A stretch of 43,623 nt of DNA from JBPYFK01 sp051984675 (GCA_051984675.1 JBPYFK010000002.1:1-43623), one strand, 5' to 3'; positions 15,775 to 23,808 are shown, counted from the stretch's first letter. Numbers and translations are program-made. Notes: generated from the letters alone by a model not told the origin.

Positions 15775-16433
15775 TCGGCGACATCCTGCCGGCCAAGGTC
15801 CGCTTCGCCGAAGCATACGACGACGTTGCCGGTGTGACGCTGTTTCCCGAGGAGGAAGCCGTCATCAGCAAGGCGGTCGCCAAGCGGCGGCGGGAGTTCA
15901 CGACCGTCCGGCACTGCGCGAGGCAGGCCCTCGCGGAACTCGGCTACCCGCCCCGCCCGCTGGTACCGGGGGAGCGCGGAGCGCCGACCTGGCCGGACGG
16001 CGTCGCCGGAAGCATGACTCACTGTGCGGGGTACCGGGCCGCCGCCGTCGCGCATCGAGCCGACTTCGCCTCCGTCGGCATCGACGCCGAACCGAATGCG
16101 CCTCTGCCGGATGGCGTGCTCGACACGATCGCGCTGCCGGAGGAACGCGAGAGGGTACAGCGCCTTGACGTGGTGCACACGGATGTCCATTGGGGACGGC
16201 TGCTGTTCAGCGCCAAGGAATCCGTTTACAAGGCATGGTTCCCGCGGACCAGGACGTGGCTGGGCTTCGAGCACGCGGCCATCGACATCGACCCGGAAGC
16301 GGCCACTCTCTGCGCGCGCGTTCTGGTGAACCAGCGGGATGACCGCGGTCACGCGGTACGGGAGTTCCACGGGCGCTGGATCGTCCATAACGGACTGATC
16401 ATCACCGCGATCGCACAGGATGCAGCCGAGTAA
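15771..16433 (+). CDS. pptT: Sfp-type 4'-phosphopantetheinyl transferase (PptT-like)
   Basis: A 220-residue PPTase that moves 4'-phosphopantetheine from coenzyme A to a serine of acyl- or peptidyl-carrier proteins, switching on polyketide, nonribosomal peptide and type I fatty acid synthases. The P2 motif VGIDAEP carries D105 and E107, and the P3 motif FSAKESVYKAW carries E150 and K154; GSMTHCAGY is the P1 region. The fold and length match mycobacterial PptT and EntD-like enzymes. ATG 15771 overlaps the upstream stop, so both activities are made from one message. A hairpin follows three bases after the stop. Confidence 0.95.
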   Translation: MIGDILPAKVRFAEAYDDVAGVTLFPEEEAVISKAVAKRRREFTTVRHCARQALAELGYPPRPLVPGERGAPTWPDGVAGSMTHCAGYRAAAVAHRADFASVGIDAEPNAPLPDGVLDTIALPEERERVQRLDVVHTDVHWGRLLFSAKESVYKAWFPRTRTWLGFEHAAIDIDPEAATLCARVLVNQRDDRGHAVREFHGRWIVHNGLIITAIAQDAAE

Positions 16434-16436
16434 CAC

Positions 16437-16472
16437 GAGGTCGGCAGGTCACGGTACCGACCTGCCGGCCTC
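16437..16472. terminator. bidirectional terminator between pptT and htpG
   Basis: Arms of 14 bases at 16437-16450 and 16459-16472 pair with one G-T wobble around the eight-base loop ACGGTACC. The hairpin lies between two convergent genes and can serve both strands. Confidence 0.8.
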
Positions 16473-16516
16473 GCTCACGCACACCGGCTATGGGCACGCC
16501 GGCTACCGGGCTCGGC

Positions 16517-18433
16517 TCACAGCGTGCTCGCGAGCCGGTTGGCCAGCAGGCTGGTGAACCGCGCCGGGTCGCTCAGCTCGCCACCTTCGGCAAGCAGCGC
16601 CATGCCGTAGAGCAACTCGGTCGTTTCCGCCAGCTCCGGGGCGTCCGCACGTTCGTCGTGGGCTTTCCGTAGCTCACTGACCAGCGGGTGCGTCGGGTTG
16701 AGTTCGAGGATGCGCTTGATCTGCGGCAGATCGTGCCCCATGGCCCGGTACATCTTCTCCACGGTCGGCGTGAAGTCATGCGCGTCGCCCACAAGGCATG
16801 CCGGGGAGGTGGTGAGGCGCGAGGAGAGGCGGACCTCCTTCACGTTGTCCTGCAACAGCGTGCTCATCCAGGACAGCAGCGCGGCGAAGTCCTTCTGCTG
16901 CTGGTCGCGTTCGGATTCGGTCGTCTTCTTCTCGTCCTCGGTGTCGAGGTCCACCTGCCCCTTGGCGATCGACTGGAACGCCTTGCCGTCGAACTCGGGC
17001 ACCATGTCGACCCACATCTCGTCCACCGGGTCGGTCAGGATCAGCACCTCGTACCCCTTGGCGCGGAACGCTTCCATGTGCGGGGAGCTTTCGATGATCG
17101 ACCGCGAACCGCCAGTCAGGTAGTAGATGTGCTCCTGCCCCTCCTTCATCCGCTCCACGTACTCCCGCAGCGTGGTCAGCTGCTGCGGATCGTGGGTCGA
17201 CGCGAACGAAGCGAGGTCGAGGATCGTGTCGCGGTTGTCCGAGTCGTTGAGCAAGCCCTCCTTGACGACCGCGCCGAACTCCTTCCAGAACGTGTGGTAA
17301 CGCTCGGTGTGGTCGGTCGCCATGGTCTTCACCGTCGACAGCACCTTCTTGACCAGCCGGCGGCGCATCAGCTGGATCTGGCGGTCCTGCTGCAGGATTT
17401 CCCGGGACACGTTCAGCGACAGGTCCTGCGCGTCCACGACGCCCTTGACGAAGCGCAGGTAACTCGGCATGAGCGCTTCGCAGTCGTCCATGATGAACAC
17501 GCGCTTGACATACAACTGGACACCGCGCTTGTGCTCCGGCATGAACAGGTCGGACGGTGCGTGCGAGGGCAGGAACAGCAGCGCCTGGTATTCGAACGTC
17601 CCTTCCGCGTGGACCAGGATGGTTTCCAGCGGATCGTGCCAGTCGTGGCTGATGTGCTTGTAGAACTCGTGGTATTCGGCCTCGGTTGCCTCGTCCTTGG
17701 AACGCGCCCACAGCGCCTTCATCGAGTTGATCGTCTCGGTTTCCCGTTTGGTCTCACCGTTTTCGCCGGGACGCTCGACGTCCATCCTGATCGGCCAGGT
17801 GATGAAGTCGGAATAACGCTGGACGATCTCCTTGATCTTCCAGTCGGTCGTGTAGTCGAAAAGGTGATCCTCGGCATCTTCCGGTTTGAGATGCAGCGTG
17901 ACCGTGGTTCCTTGGGGCGCGTCGTCGACGGACTCGATGGTGTAACTTCCCTCGCCGCTGGATTCCCAACGGGTTCCCTGGGCGGCTCCCGCGCGCCTGG
18001 TCAGCAGCGTGACCTTGTCCGCGACCATGAAGCTGGAATAGAAGCCGACCCCGAACTGCCCGATGAGGTCCTGCGCGGTGTCGGAGTTCTTCGACTCCTT
18101 CAGTTTCGACAGCAGCTCCGCCGTCCCCGATTTCGCGATAGTGCCGATCAGGGACACCACCTCGTCGCGGGTCATGCCAATACCGTTGTCGCGTACGGTG
18201 AGGGTGCGCTGCTGCTTGTCGGCCTCGATCTCGATGTGCAGATCGGAGGTGTCGACTCGCAGATCCTTGTCGAGATATGCCTCAAGCCGCAGTTTGTCCA
18301 GCGCGTCCGAGGCGTTCGAGATCAATTCCCGCAGGAAGATATCCTTGTTCGAGTAGATCGAATGCACCATCAACTGCAGGAGTTGCCGCGCCTCGGCCTG
18401 AAACTCGTGCGTTTCGATCCGCGTGTTCACCAT
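16517..18433 (-). CDS. htpG: molecular chaperone HtpG (Hsp90)
   Basis: A 638-residue bacterial Hsp90. The N-terminal ATPase domain shows SNKDIFLRELISNASDALDKLR, DNGIGMTRDEVVSLIGTIAKSGT and the lid and glycine-rich QFGVGFYSSFMVAD; the middle domain has YVKRVFIMDDCEALMPSYLRFVKGVVD with the catalytic-loop region NVSREILQQDRQIQ; the C-terminal dimerisation domain ends ANRLASTL. ATG 18433 (MVNTRIETHEFQ) is chosen because AAAGGAAC lies just upstream; the longer frame to 18541 has no similarity to the family. I found no HAIR or CIRCE site in front of it, so its heat control is not evident. It converges on pptT and is divergent from the HxlR gene. Confidence 0.97.
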   Translation of the reverse strand: MVNTRIETHEFQAEARQLLQLMVHSIYSNKDIFLRELISNASDALDKLRLEAYLDKDLRVDTSDLHIEIEADKQQRTLTVRDNGIGMTRDEVVSLIGTIAKSGTAELLSKLKESKNSDTAQDLIGQFGVGFYSSFMVADKVTLLTRRAGAAQGTRWESSGEGSYTIESVDDAPQGTTVTLHLKPEDAEDHLFDYTTDWKIKEIVQRYSDFITWPIRMDVERPGENGETKRETETINSMKALWARSKDEATEAEYHEFYKHISHDWHDPLETILVHAEGTFEYQALLFLPSHAPSDLFMPEHKRGVQLYVKRVFIMDDCEALMPSYLRFVKGVVDAQDLSLNVSREILQQDRQIQLMRRRLVKKVLSTVKTMATDHTERYHTFWKEFGAVVKEGLLNDSDNRDTILDLASFASTHDPQQLTTLREYVERMKEGQEHIYYLTGGSRSIIESSPHMEAFRAKGYEVLILTDPVDEMWVDMVPEFDGKAFQSIAKGQVDLDTEDEKKTTESERDQQQKDFAALLSWMSTLLQDNVKEVRLSSRLTTSPACLVGDAHDFTPTVEKMYRAMGHDLPQIKRILELNPTHPLVSELRKAHDERADAPELAETTELLYGMALLAEGGELSDPARFTSLLANRLASTL

Positions 18434-18624
18434 GTTCCTTTCGAGCTGTTTGCGCCCCAGTGATGCCTGGTATCCGCGTGTGGTGGATTGTTGACCATGA
18501 CCACGGTCGTCAGAGTAATACGTCGCCTGCTCGCCGCGCATGGCTCCCGGTCAGTAACGGCGGGGTTCCTGCGGTCATCGCCCGCTGATGCGGCGTCACG
18601 CCAAGGTCATCGCAGTGGAACCCT

Positions 18625-18660
18625 GCGGGTCTTATAGTGAGACCCGCTATGCTCGCGGGT
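18625..18660 (+). promoter_or_regulatory. hxlR-type promoter enclosed by a perfect dyad
   Basis: GCGGGTCT (18625-18632) and AGACCCGC (18640-18647) are perfect inverted arms; the seven bases between them, TATAGTG, contain the -10 hexamer TATAGT. A third half-site GCGGGT (18655-18660) abuts the ATG at 18661 and can pair with 18642-18647. A regulator bound here would block RNA polymerase directly, so autoregulation by the HxlR product is likely. Confidence 0.75.
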
Positions 18661-19158
18661 ATGAGACGGACGTCTTTCGCCAAGTGGCCGTGCTCGATCG
18701 CGCGCACGATGGATCTCCTGGGCGACTGGTGGACCCCGTTGGTGTTGCGCGAGGCGTTCTACGGGATACGGCGGTTCGACGAGTTCCAGGAGTCGCTGGG
18801 GATCGCGCGCAACACCCTCACCGAACGGTTGCGGCGCTTGGTGGACGAGGGTCTGCTGGAGAAGCGGTGCTACCAGACCCTGCCGGTGCGGTATGACTAC
18901 GTTCTCACCGAGAAAGGGTGCGACTTCTTCGGGGTGCTCGCGGCGATGTCGCGCTGGGGCGACCGCTGGCTTGCCGGCGAGCAGGGGGTACCGGTCGTCC
19001 TGCACCACGACCGGTGTGCGCACGACACCTACCCAGAGGTGGTCTGCGGGGCGTGCAAACAACCGTTGAGGGCCGAGGAGGTCAGCAACAGGATGGGGCC
19101 GGGGTATCCGCGGCACCTCGCGGATCGGCCGGACGTGCGACGACGGTTCGCGGGCTGA
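18661..19158 (+). CDS. HxlR-family transcriptional regulator
   Basis: A 165-residue winged-helix regulator. WPCSIARTMDLLGDWWTPLVLREAF is the diagnostic HxlR opening with its single Cys, RRFDEFQESLGIARNTLTERLRRLVDEGLL is the recognition helix, and LTEKGCDFFGVLAAMSRWGDRW the dimer helix. An additional C-terminal part of about 50 residues contains CAHDTYPEVVCGACKQPL, a Cys/His-rich stretch that could bind a metal. ATG 18661 is directly behind the operator and promoter. The SRPBCC/LLM operon begins 109 bases downstream and may be its target. Redox sensing is known for some relatives but not established here. Confidence 0.92.
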   Translation: MRRTSFAKWPCSIARTMDLLGDWWTPLVLREAFYGIRRFDEFQESLGIARNTLTERLRRLVDEGLLEKRCYQTLPVRYDYVLTEKGCDFFGVLAAMSRWGDRWLAGEQGVPVVLHHDRCAHDTYPEVVCGACKQPLRAEEVSNRMGPGYPRHLADRPDVRRRFAG

Positions 19159-19187
19159 GCCGTCAGCGGTCGGCGCACGCCGATGCC

Positions 19188-19228
19188 TTGACAGGTGAGT
19201 TTCTTTACGAAACTCTACTGGCCAGTAG
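19188..19228 (+). promoter_or_regulatory. promoter region with two abutting palindromes before the SRPBCC/LLM operon
   Basis: TTGACA (19188-19193) is a perfect -35. It is followed by AGTTTC-TTTAC-GAAACT (19198-19214), a perfect dyad, and directly by CTACTGGCCAGTAG (19215-19228), a perfect 14-base palindrome. The -10 is not clear; the second palindrome would lie around the transcription start. Two different operators side by side suggest two regulators. Confidence 0.7.
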
Positions 19229-19266
19229 CTGATCTGGTGATGTGTTCCGCGGGAGGCTGACTGTCG

Positions 19267-19791
19267 ATGGACTGGACGGGTGCGCGGTATGCGGACAACC
19301 CGACGGTGGAGGTGCGAACGTGGATCGACGCCTCGCCGGAACGGGTATGGCAGTTCGTGTCCGACATCGAGGTGATGCCGAGCATGAGCACGGAACTCCA
19401 GGCCGCGCGATGGCTGGACGGCGCGACCGGCCCGGCGTTGGGAGCGCGGTTCCTCGGCAGGAGCAAGCACGAGGCACGCGGCGAATGGGAAACGACGTCG
19501 TACGTCGTCGAGTACGACCCGCCCCGCGTGTTCGCATGGGCAGTGGCCGACCCGGAGAATCCCGCCGCGACCTGGCGCTTCACTCTCGAACCAGGTGACG
19601 GCGGGACGCTGCTGCGGCAGTGGGTGCGGATGGGGCCGGGTCCCTCGGGGGTGTCGCTGGTGATCGACCAGATGCCGGAGAAGGAGCAGAAGATCGTTTT
19701 CATGCGGCTGCGGGAGTTCGAGGCCAACATGACCGAGACCGTGCGGACGATCAAGAGACTGGCCGAGCGCGTGGTACGGGCGGATGCCTGA
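19267..19791 (+). CDS. SRPBCC-family (polyketide cyclase/dehydrase-like) protein
   Basis: A 174-residue START-fold protein. VEVRTWIDASPERVWQFVSDIEVMPSMSTEL is the opening strand and small helices of the polyketide_cyc2 group, FLGRSKHEARGEWETTSYVVEYDPPRVFAWAV and ATWRFTLEPGDGGTLLRQWVRMGPG are the central sheet, and a long helix follows. Its stop codon overlaps the start of the LLM oxidoreductase by one base, so the two are co-translated. Together they may handle one hydrophobic substrate, the SRPBCC protein binding it and the oxidoreductase reducing or oxidising it; this is inference. The region between the promoter palindromes and ATG 19267 has a weak ribosome binding site. Confidence 0.88.
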   Translation: MDWTGARYADNPTVEVRTWIDASPERVWQFVSDIEVMPSMSTELQAARWLDGATGPALGARFLGRSKHEARGEWETTSYVVEYDPPRVFAWAVADPENPAATWRFTLEPGDGGTLLRQWVRMGPGPSGVSLVIDQMPEKEQKIVFMRLREFEANMTETVRTIKRLAERVVRADA

Positions 19792-20840
19792 TGCGGACGG
19801 CCACGACGATCGAGGTCTCCGGCGGGAACGACTGGGCGGAGATGCTGGAGTTCGCGGTCGAGGCCGAGAAACTGGGTCTGGACATCTGCTGGGTGGCCGA
19901 GGCGTGGGGCTCCGATGGGCCGTCGCCGCTGGGATACCTGGCGGCACGGACGGACCGGATGCTGCTGGGCTCGGGGATCATGCAGTTGGGCACCCGGACG
20001 CCGGTGGCGATCGCGCAGGCGGCGATCACGCTGTCGCACCTGTCGGAGGGGCGTTTCCTGCTGGGATTGGGACCGTCCGGGCCGCAGGTGATCGAGGGCC
20101 TGCACGGCGTTGCCTTCGCACGACCGCTGGCGCGCCTGCGCGAGACGGTGGAGATCGTGCGGCAGGCGATGACGGGCGAAAAGATCTCGTATGCGGGACG
20201 GGAGTTCGAGATTCCGCTGCCCGGCGGGGACGCGAGGCCGATGCGACTGTCGCTGCGTGCCGAGCATGACATTCCGATCTACCTGGCCACCCTGTCACCC
20301 GCGATGCTGCGGCTGACCGGCATGATCGCCGACGGCTGGCTGGGGACGAGCTTCGTGCCGGAAGGCGCCGCGGGTGCCTATTTCGCGCATCTCGATGCCG
20401 GCCTTGCCGAGGCGGGGCGGACTCGTGCCGACCTTGATGTCTGCCAGGGCGCGGAGGTGGCCTTCGCGGACGACGAGGACGCGTTGCGCGACATGCTGGC
20501 CGACCGCAGGAAGAAGCTGGCGTTCAGCCTGGGCGGGATGGGTTCGAGCACCACGAACTTCTACAACGATGCCTACAGCCGTCAAGGGTGGGCCGAGGTG
20601 GCCGCCGAGGTCCGGCAGCGGTGGCAGGCCGGCGACCGGGACGGCGCCGCCGACTTCGTCACGGACGAGATGGTGCTGGGCACGACACTGATCGGCACGG
20701 AGGACATGGTCCGTCGGCGGTTGCGCGTGTGGAGGGAGGCGGGAGTGGACACCGTGCGCATGTATCCAGCTGGGGAAACCGTCAACGCTCGGCTGGACAC
20801 CCTCGCCAGGGCCATTGACCTGGTGCGAACGCTCGACTGA
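19791..20840 (+). CDS. LLM-class flavin/F420-dependent oxidoreductase
   Basis: A 349-residue luciferase-like monooxygenase-fold enzyme. EFAVEAEKLGLDICWVAEAWGSDGPSPLGYLAARTD, RMLLGSGIMQLGTRTPVAIAQAAITLSHLSEGRFLLGLGPSGPQV and LARLRETVEIVRQAMTGE follow the pattern of F420-dependent reductases such as MSMEG-type proteins; the C-terminal part has the usual TLIGTEDMVRRRLRVWREAGVDTVRMYP. F420 rather than FMN is likely from this pattern but not proven. ATG 19791 shares one base with the upstream stop. A terminator hairpin lies at 20862-20894. Confidence 0.92.
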   Translation: MRTATTIEVSGGNDWAEMLEFAVEAEKLGLDICWVAEAWGSDGPSPLGYLAARTDRMLLGSGIMQLGTRTPVAIAQAAITLSHLSEGRFLLGLGPSGPQVIEGLHGVAFARPLARLRETVEIVRQAMTGEKISYAGREFEIPLPGGDARPMRLSLRAEHDIPIYLATLSPAMLRLTGMIADGWLGTSFVPEGAAGAYFAHLDAGLAEAGRTRADLDVCQGAEVAFADDEDALRDMLADRRKKLAFSLGGMGSSTTNFYNDAYSRQGWAEVAAEVRQRWQAGDRDGAADFVTDEMVLGTTLIGTEDMVRRRLRVWREAGVDTVRMYPAGETVNARLDTLARAIDLVRTLD

Positions 20841-20861
20841 GCGTGCCACGAAACTGACCCA

Positions 20862-20894
20862 TGACCCCAGCGCCGGCCAGGTCCGCTGGGGTCA
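20862..20894. terminator. bidirectional terminator between the LLM and DsbA-like genes
   Basis: Perfect 11-base arms at 20862-20872 and 20884-20894 (TGACCCCAGCG and its complement) with an 11-base loop, located between two convergent stop codons. Confidence 0.8.
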
Positions 20895-20912
20895 GTCAGG
20901 GTCCTCGCTTCG

Positions 20913-21518
20913 CTAGCGCGGGATGGACGTGTGCTTGAACTCGTTGAGGTTCGTCCACTCGACGAGATCGAGCACGCGTTCGATGGAGCGGACGGACTCA
21001 GCGGAATCCGACCCGCTGGGCGAGCGGTGCATGAACCGCACGAACACGGCCTGATCGCCAACGACGAACGTGGGCACACCCCAGACATTGTGCGAGCTGA
21101 CAGAGCCCTCGTGCTCGCTTCGAACCTGTTCGAGGGCGGAGCCGTCGTGGACAGCACCCAGGACGTCGTCGGGGTCAACGTGGTGGCTGGTCAGCACCCG
21201 TCGGATGACGTCTGGATCTTCCAGGTGCTGGCCGTCGTCATGGCGGGCCGCGAACAGCGCCCGGTGCACGGCGGCGAACTGGTCGGGGTAACGGTCGCGG
21301 ACGACAACCCCGGCCTGCAGCGCCAGGATTCCCGAATCCTGGTCGGGTTTGTCCCACACGCTGGGAGACCCCTCGGTCACGTGCGCCTGGCCGAGGGAGA
21401 ACGGGACGAAGCGCACGTCCCAGTCAGCGCCGGCGGCCAGACCGGTCAGCACGTGCTCGTGCGCATTGCGGGCGAAGGGGCAGCGATAATCCCAGGTAAC
21501 TGCGAATGCCAGGCTCAT
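20913..21518 (-). CDS. DsbA-fold thioredoxin-like protein (FrnE / mycothiol-dependent oxidoreductase type)
   Basis: A 201-residue DsbA-family protein. The N-terminus AFAVTWDYRCPFARNAHEHV has a single active-site Cys (C13, CPFA) instead of CxxC, as in the glutathione- or mycothiol-dependent branch. The helical insertion covers SVWDKPDQDSGILALQAGVVVRDRYPDQF..LFAARHDDGQ, and VWGVPTFVVGDQAVFVRFMHRS is the cis-Pro strand. ATG 21518 was chosen because the longer frame to 21614 does not match the family. It lacks a signal peptide and is cytoplasmic. The NRAMP-like gene lies 121 bases upstream on the same strand. Confidence 0.88.
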   Translation of the reverse strand: MSLAFAVTWDYRCPFARNAHEHVLTGLAAGADWDVRFVPFSLGQAHVTEGSPSVWDKPDQDSGILALQAGVVVRDRYPDQFAAVHRALFAARHDDGQHLEDPDVIRRVLTSHHVDPDDVLGAVHDGSALEQVRSEHEGSVSSHNVWGVPTFVVGDQAVFVRFMHRSPSGSDSAESVRSIERVLDLVEWTNLNEFKHTSIPR

Positions 21519-21639
21519 AACTCGCACAACAGTCACTGGTGGTCGGGCTATTCCAGCAAGCTGGGTCTTGTGCGGTTCCGCGCCAAAATGTTTGACGTCC
21601 TGCTGATCATCCAAAATGGACGGATCGGCTACCGCTGCG

Positions 21640-22914
21640 TCAGCTGAAGATGCTCGGGATCGCCCGCAACGAGTCCCAGCCCGCGTACACAGTGAACAGC
21701 CAGGCCAGGATGCCCAGCACCAGCAAGGCTTTCGGGTACGTGTGGCCGGCGAGCAGGTCGCGACGCCGCCACGCGATCCACAGGATGACGGCGAGTCCGA
21801 ACGGCAGGATCAGGCCGTTGAACGCCCCGGCGAACACGAGCAGCGCCTTCGGTCCCTTGCCGATGAGCAGGAAACCGATGGTGCACACCGCGACGAAGGC
21901 TGAGACACCGAGGTTGAACCGGTTGCGCACGGCCGGGATGAGCGTCTTGAGGAACGACATCGACGTGAACGACGCGCCGATGATGCTGGTCATCCCGGCT
22001 GTCCACAGCACGAGACCGAAGATCCGCCGTCCCGCGCCGCCGGCGGCGGCGAAGAACGCGGAGCCGGCGGGGTCATCAGAGCTGAGCACGACGCCGGTGG
22101 CGACCACCCCGAGAATCCCGAGGAACAGCAGGATGCGCAGGACACCGGTGACCAGCACCGCGTTGACCGAGCCACGGTTGATCGACTTCATGTTCGCCGA
22201 TCCCGTGGTGCCCGCTTCGACCAGCCGGTGCGCGCCGGCATACGTGATGTACCCACCCACGGTGCCGCCGATCAGCGTGAGGACGGGCAGGAAGTCGAGG
22301 TGCTGCGGGCGGAACGTGTGCACGAGGGCGTCGCCCACCGGCGGGTCGGTCTTGATGGCGACGAACAAGATCAGGCCGATCTTCACCACACCGAGGGCGA
22401 CCACGGCCTTGTCGAAGGTGCCCTCCATAGCCTTGTAGCTGAAGATCCCGATGGCCACGGCGGCACTGAGCACCGCACCGACCCGGACGTCGACGCCGGC
22501 GAGGTCGTGTAGCCCCTGTCCCGCGCCGGCGACGTTGCCCAGGCAGAAGGTCAGGCCGCCGATCGTCACGAGCGCGGCGAGGACATGCCCGGAGTAGGGC
22601 AGGACGGTGTTCGCGAGGTCCTGGGCCCGCAGCCCGCTGAGGCCGATCACGCGCCAGACGTTGAGCTGGATGAGGACGTCGATGAGCACGCTGGCCACGA
22701 TCGCCGCGGCGAACGAGGCACCGTACTTGCCGGTGAAGGTCGCGGTCTGGGTGATGAAGCCCGGCCCGGCCGCGGACATCGCCATCAACATGATCGCGCC
22801 CGCCATGGCCAGCACGCGCCCGGCGTTGCGGCCGCCCGGCCCGGAGGTGGGCGCGATGCCCCGAGTGGTGCCGGAACCCGGCGGTGTGCTGCCCGCTTCC
22901 TGCGGTTGCGACAT
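21640..22914 (-). CDS. NRAMP-fold transporter lacking the canonical metal-site motifs
   Basis: A 424-residue protein with about 11 hydrophobic segments and the NRAMP layout. The helix-1 motif, DPGN in metal transporters, reads GPGF (residues 50-53), and the helix-6 MPHN position reads GGYI in IGGTVGGYITYAGAHRLV. Since these residues bind Mn or Fe in known structures, it probably carries another substrate, as proposed for the YcsG branch found near oxoprolinase genes. ATG 22914 has AGGGAGA about eight bases upstream. The promoter contains a perfect operator between -35 and -10, pointing to repression by the divergent GntR regulator. Calling it a manganese transporter would be unsafe. Confidence 0.88.
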   Translation of the reverse strand: MSQPQEAGSTPPGSGTTRGIAPTSGPGGRNAGRVLAMAGAIMLMAMSAAGPGFITQTATFTGKYGASFAAAIVASVLIDVLIQLNVWRVIGLSGLRAQDLANTVLPYSGHVLAALVTIGGLTFCLGNVAGAGQGLHDLAGVDVRVGAVLSAAVAIGIFSYKAMEGTFDKAVVALGVVKIGLILFVAIKTDPPVGDALVHTFRPQHLDFLPVLTLIGGTVGGYITYAGAHRLVEAGTTGSANMKSINRGSVNAVLVTGVLRILLFLGILGVVATGVVLSSDDPAGSAFFAAAGGAGRRIFGLVLWTAGMTSIIGASFTSMSFLKTLIPAVRNRFNLGVSAFVAVCTIGFLLIGKGPKALLVFAGAFNGLILPFGLAVILWIAWRRRDLLAGHTYPKALLVLGILAWLFTVYAGWDSLRAIPSIFS

Positions 22915-22954
22915 GGCTGGGTCTCCCTGTGGGCCGGACGGCAGTGTCCGAGGC

Positions 22955-22983
22955 AACATAAGGATTGTTGAGCAATCCGTCAA
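22955..22983 (-). promoter_or_regulatory. NRAMP-like promoter with operator in the spacer
   Basis: On the minus strand TTGACG (complement of 22978-22983) and TATGTT (complement of 22955-22960) are 17 bases apart. The dyad GGATTG (22962-22967), five bases, CAATCC (22973-22978) lies almost exactly in the spacer. It also lies 43 bases before the gntR start, so it can serve both genes. Confidence 0.8.
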
Positions 22984-23020
22984 TAGAACTTTCTCACGAG
23001 CGCTGTGTTTCAATGGGCCC

Positions 23021-23761
23021 GTGAACGGGAGTGCGGCGACCAGCGGGGCAGCGGAGACCGTGGTCGCGAACGGTGGGGCCGCGTACCTGAACAACCTGCG
23101 CGCACAGCGCTCCGAGTTGGATCGGGTCAGTACCGCGCAGCGGACCGCGCAACTGCTGCGCGGCCAGATCACGGCCGGGATGCTCCCGCCCGGGGAGCGG
23201 CTGTCCGAGGAACTCATCGGTTCCGCGCTTGGTGTGTCGCGCAACACGCTGCGCGAGGCGTTCCGGTTGCTCAGTCACGAACGGCTGCTCGTCCACGAGC
23301 TCAATCGCGGTGTCTTCGTGCGGGTACTCACGGCCGACGACGTCGTGGAGATCTACCGGATGCGCTCGTTGCTGGAATGCGGCGTGCTCCGGGAGATCAC
23401 GCAGCCGCCGCCGGGGGTCGGCGCGGCGGAATCCGCGCTGCGGGAAGGCGAGGAAGCCGCCCGGCAGCGCCGGTGGAAGGATGTGGGCACCGCCGACCTG
23501 CGGTTCCATCAGGCGCTGACGGCCCTGTCCGGCAGCAGGCGGGTGGAGGAGGTCATCCACGGGTTGCATGCCGAGTTGCGGCTTGCTTTCCACGTGATGC
23601 GGGACCCGGAGGCTTTCTACGCGCCGTATCTCGCGCGCAACCGGTCCATCCTGGAGCAGCTGCAGCAGGGCAAGGGGCCGCTGGCGAGTGAGATGCTCGC
23701 CGAGTACCTGGCTGACTCGCGTGACCAGCTGCTCCAGCAGTACCGCCACGAGGAGGAATAG
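23021..23761 (+). CDS. GntR-family transcriptional regulator (FadR/FCD subfamily)
   Basis: A 246-residue regulator. Residues about 35-105 form the GntR winged helix (AQLLRGQITAGMLPPGERLSEELIGSALGVSRNTLREAFRLLSHERLLVHELNRGVFV) and about 110-240 the helical FCD ligand domain with RMRSLLECGVLREI, TADLRFHQALTALSGSRR and HAELRLAFHV. The FCD domain usually binds a carboxylate, often with a metal through its His residues. GTG 23021 is preferred; the open frame upstream runs through the divergent gene. It probably represses the NRAMP-like gene and itself through the dyad at 22962-22978. The ligand would be a clue to the transporter's substrate. Confidence 0.93.
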   Translation: MNGSAATSGAAETVVANGGAAYLNNLRAQRSELDRVSTAQRTAQLLRGQITAGMLPPGERLSEELIGSALGVSRNTLREAFRLLSHERLLVHELNRGVFVRVLTADDVVEIYRMRSLLECGVLREITQPPPGVGAAESALREGEEAARQRRWKDVGTADLRFHQALTALSGSRRVEEVIHGLHAELRLAFHVMRDPEAFYAPYLARNRSILEQLQQGKGPLASEMLAEYLADSRDQLLQQYRHEEE

Positions 23762-23808
23762 CCGCGGCATCGGGTCAAGGCACACGGGGCTTCTCGATCA
23801 GGATCGGG

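Noticed and set aside
16688..18463. 591-codon plus-strand open frame
   Set aside because: It lies entirely antisense to htpG, whose motifs are complete; the product has the composition of a shadow frame and no recognisable domain.
18434..18624. A HAIR or CIRCE heat-shock operator in front of htpG
   Set aside because: I looked for CTTGAGT/ACTCAAG and TTAGCACTC-type arms and found none; the dyad at 18625-18647 belongs to the HxlR promoter.
21640..22914. Annotating the NRAMP-fold protein as a manganese or iron transporter
   Set aside because: The metal-site motifs are replaced, so fold similarity alone does not support the substrate.
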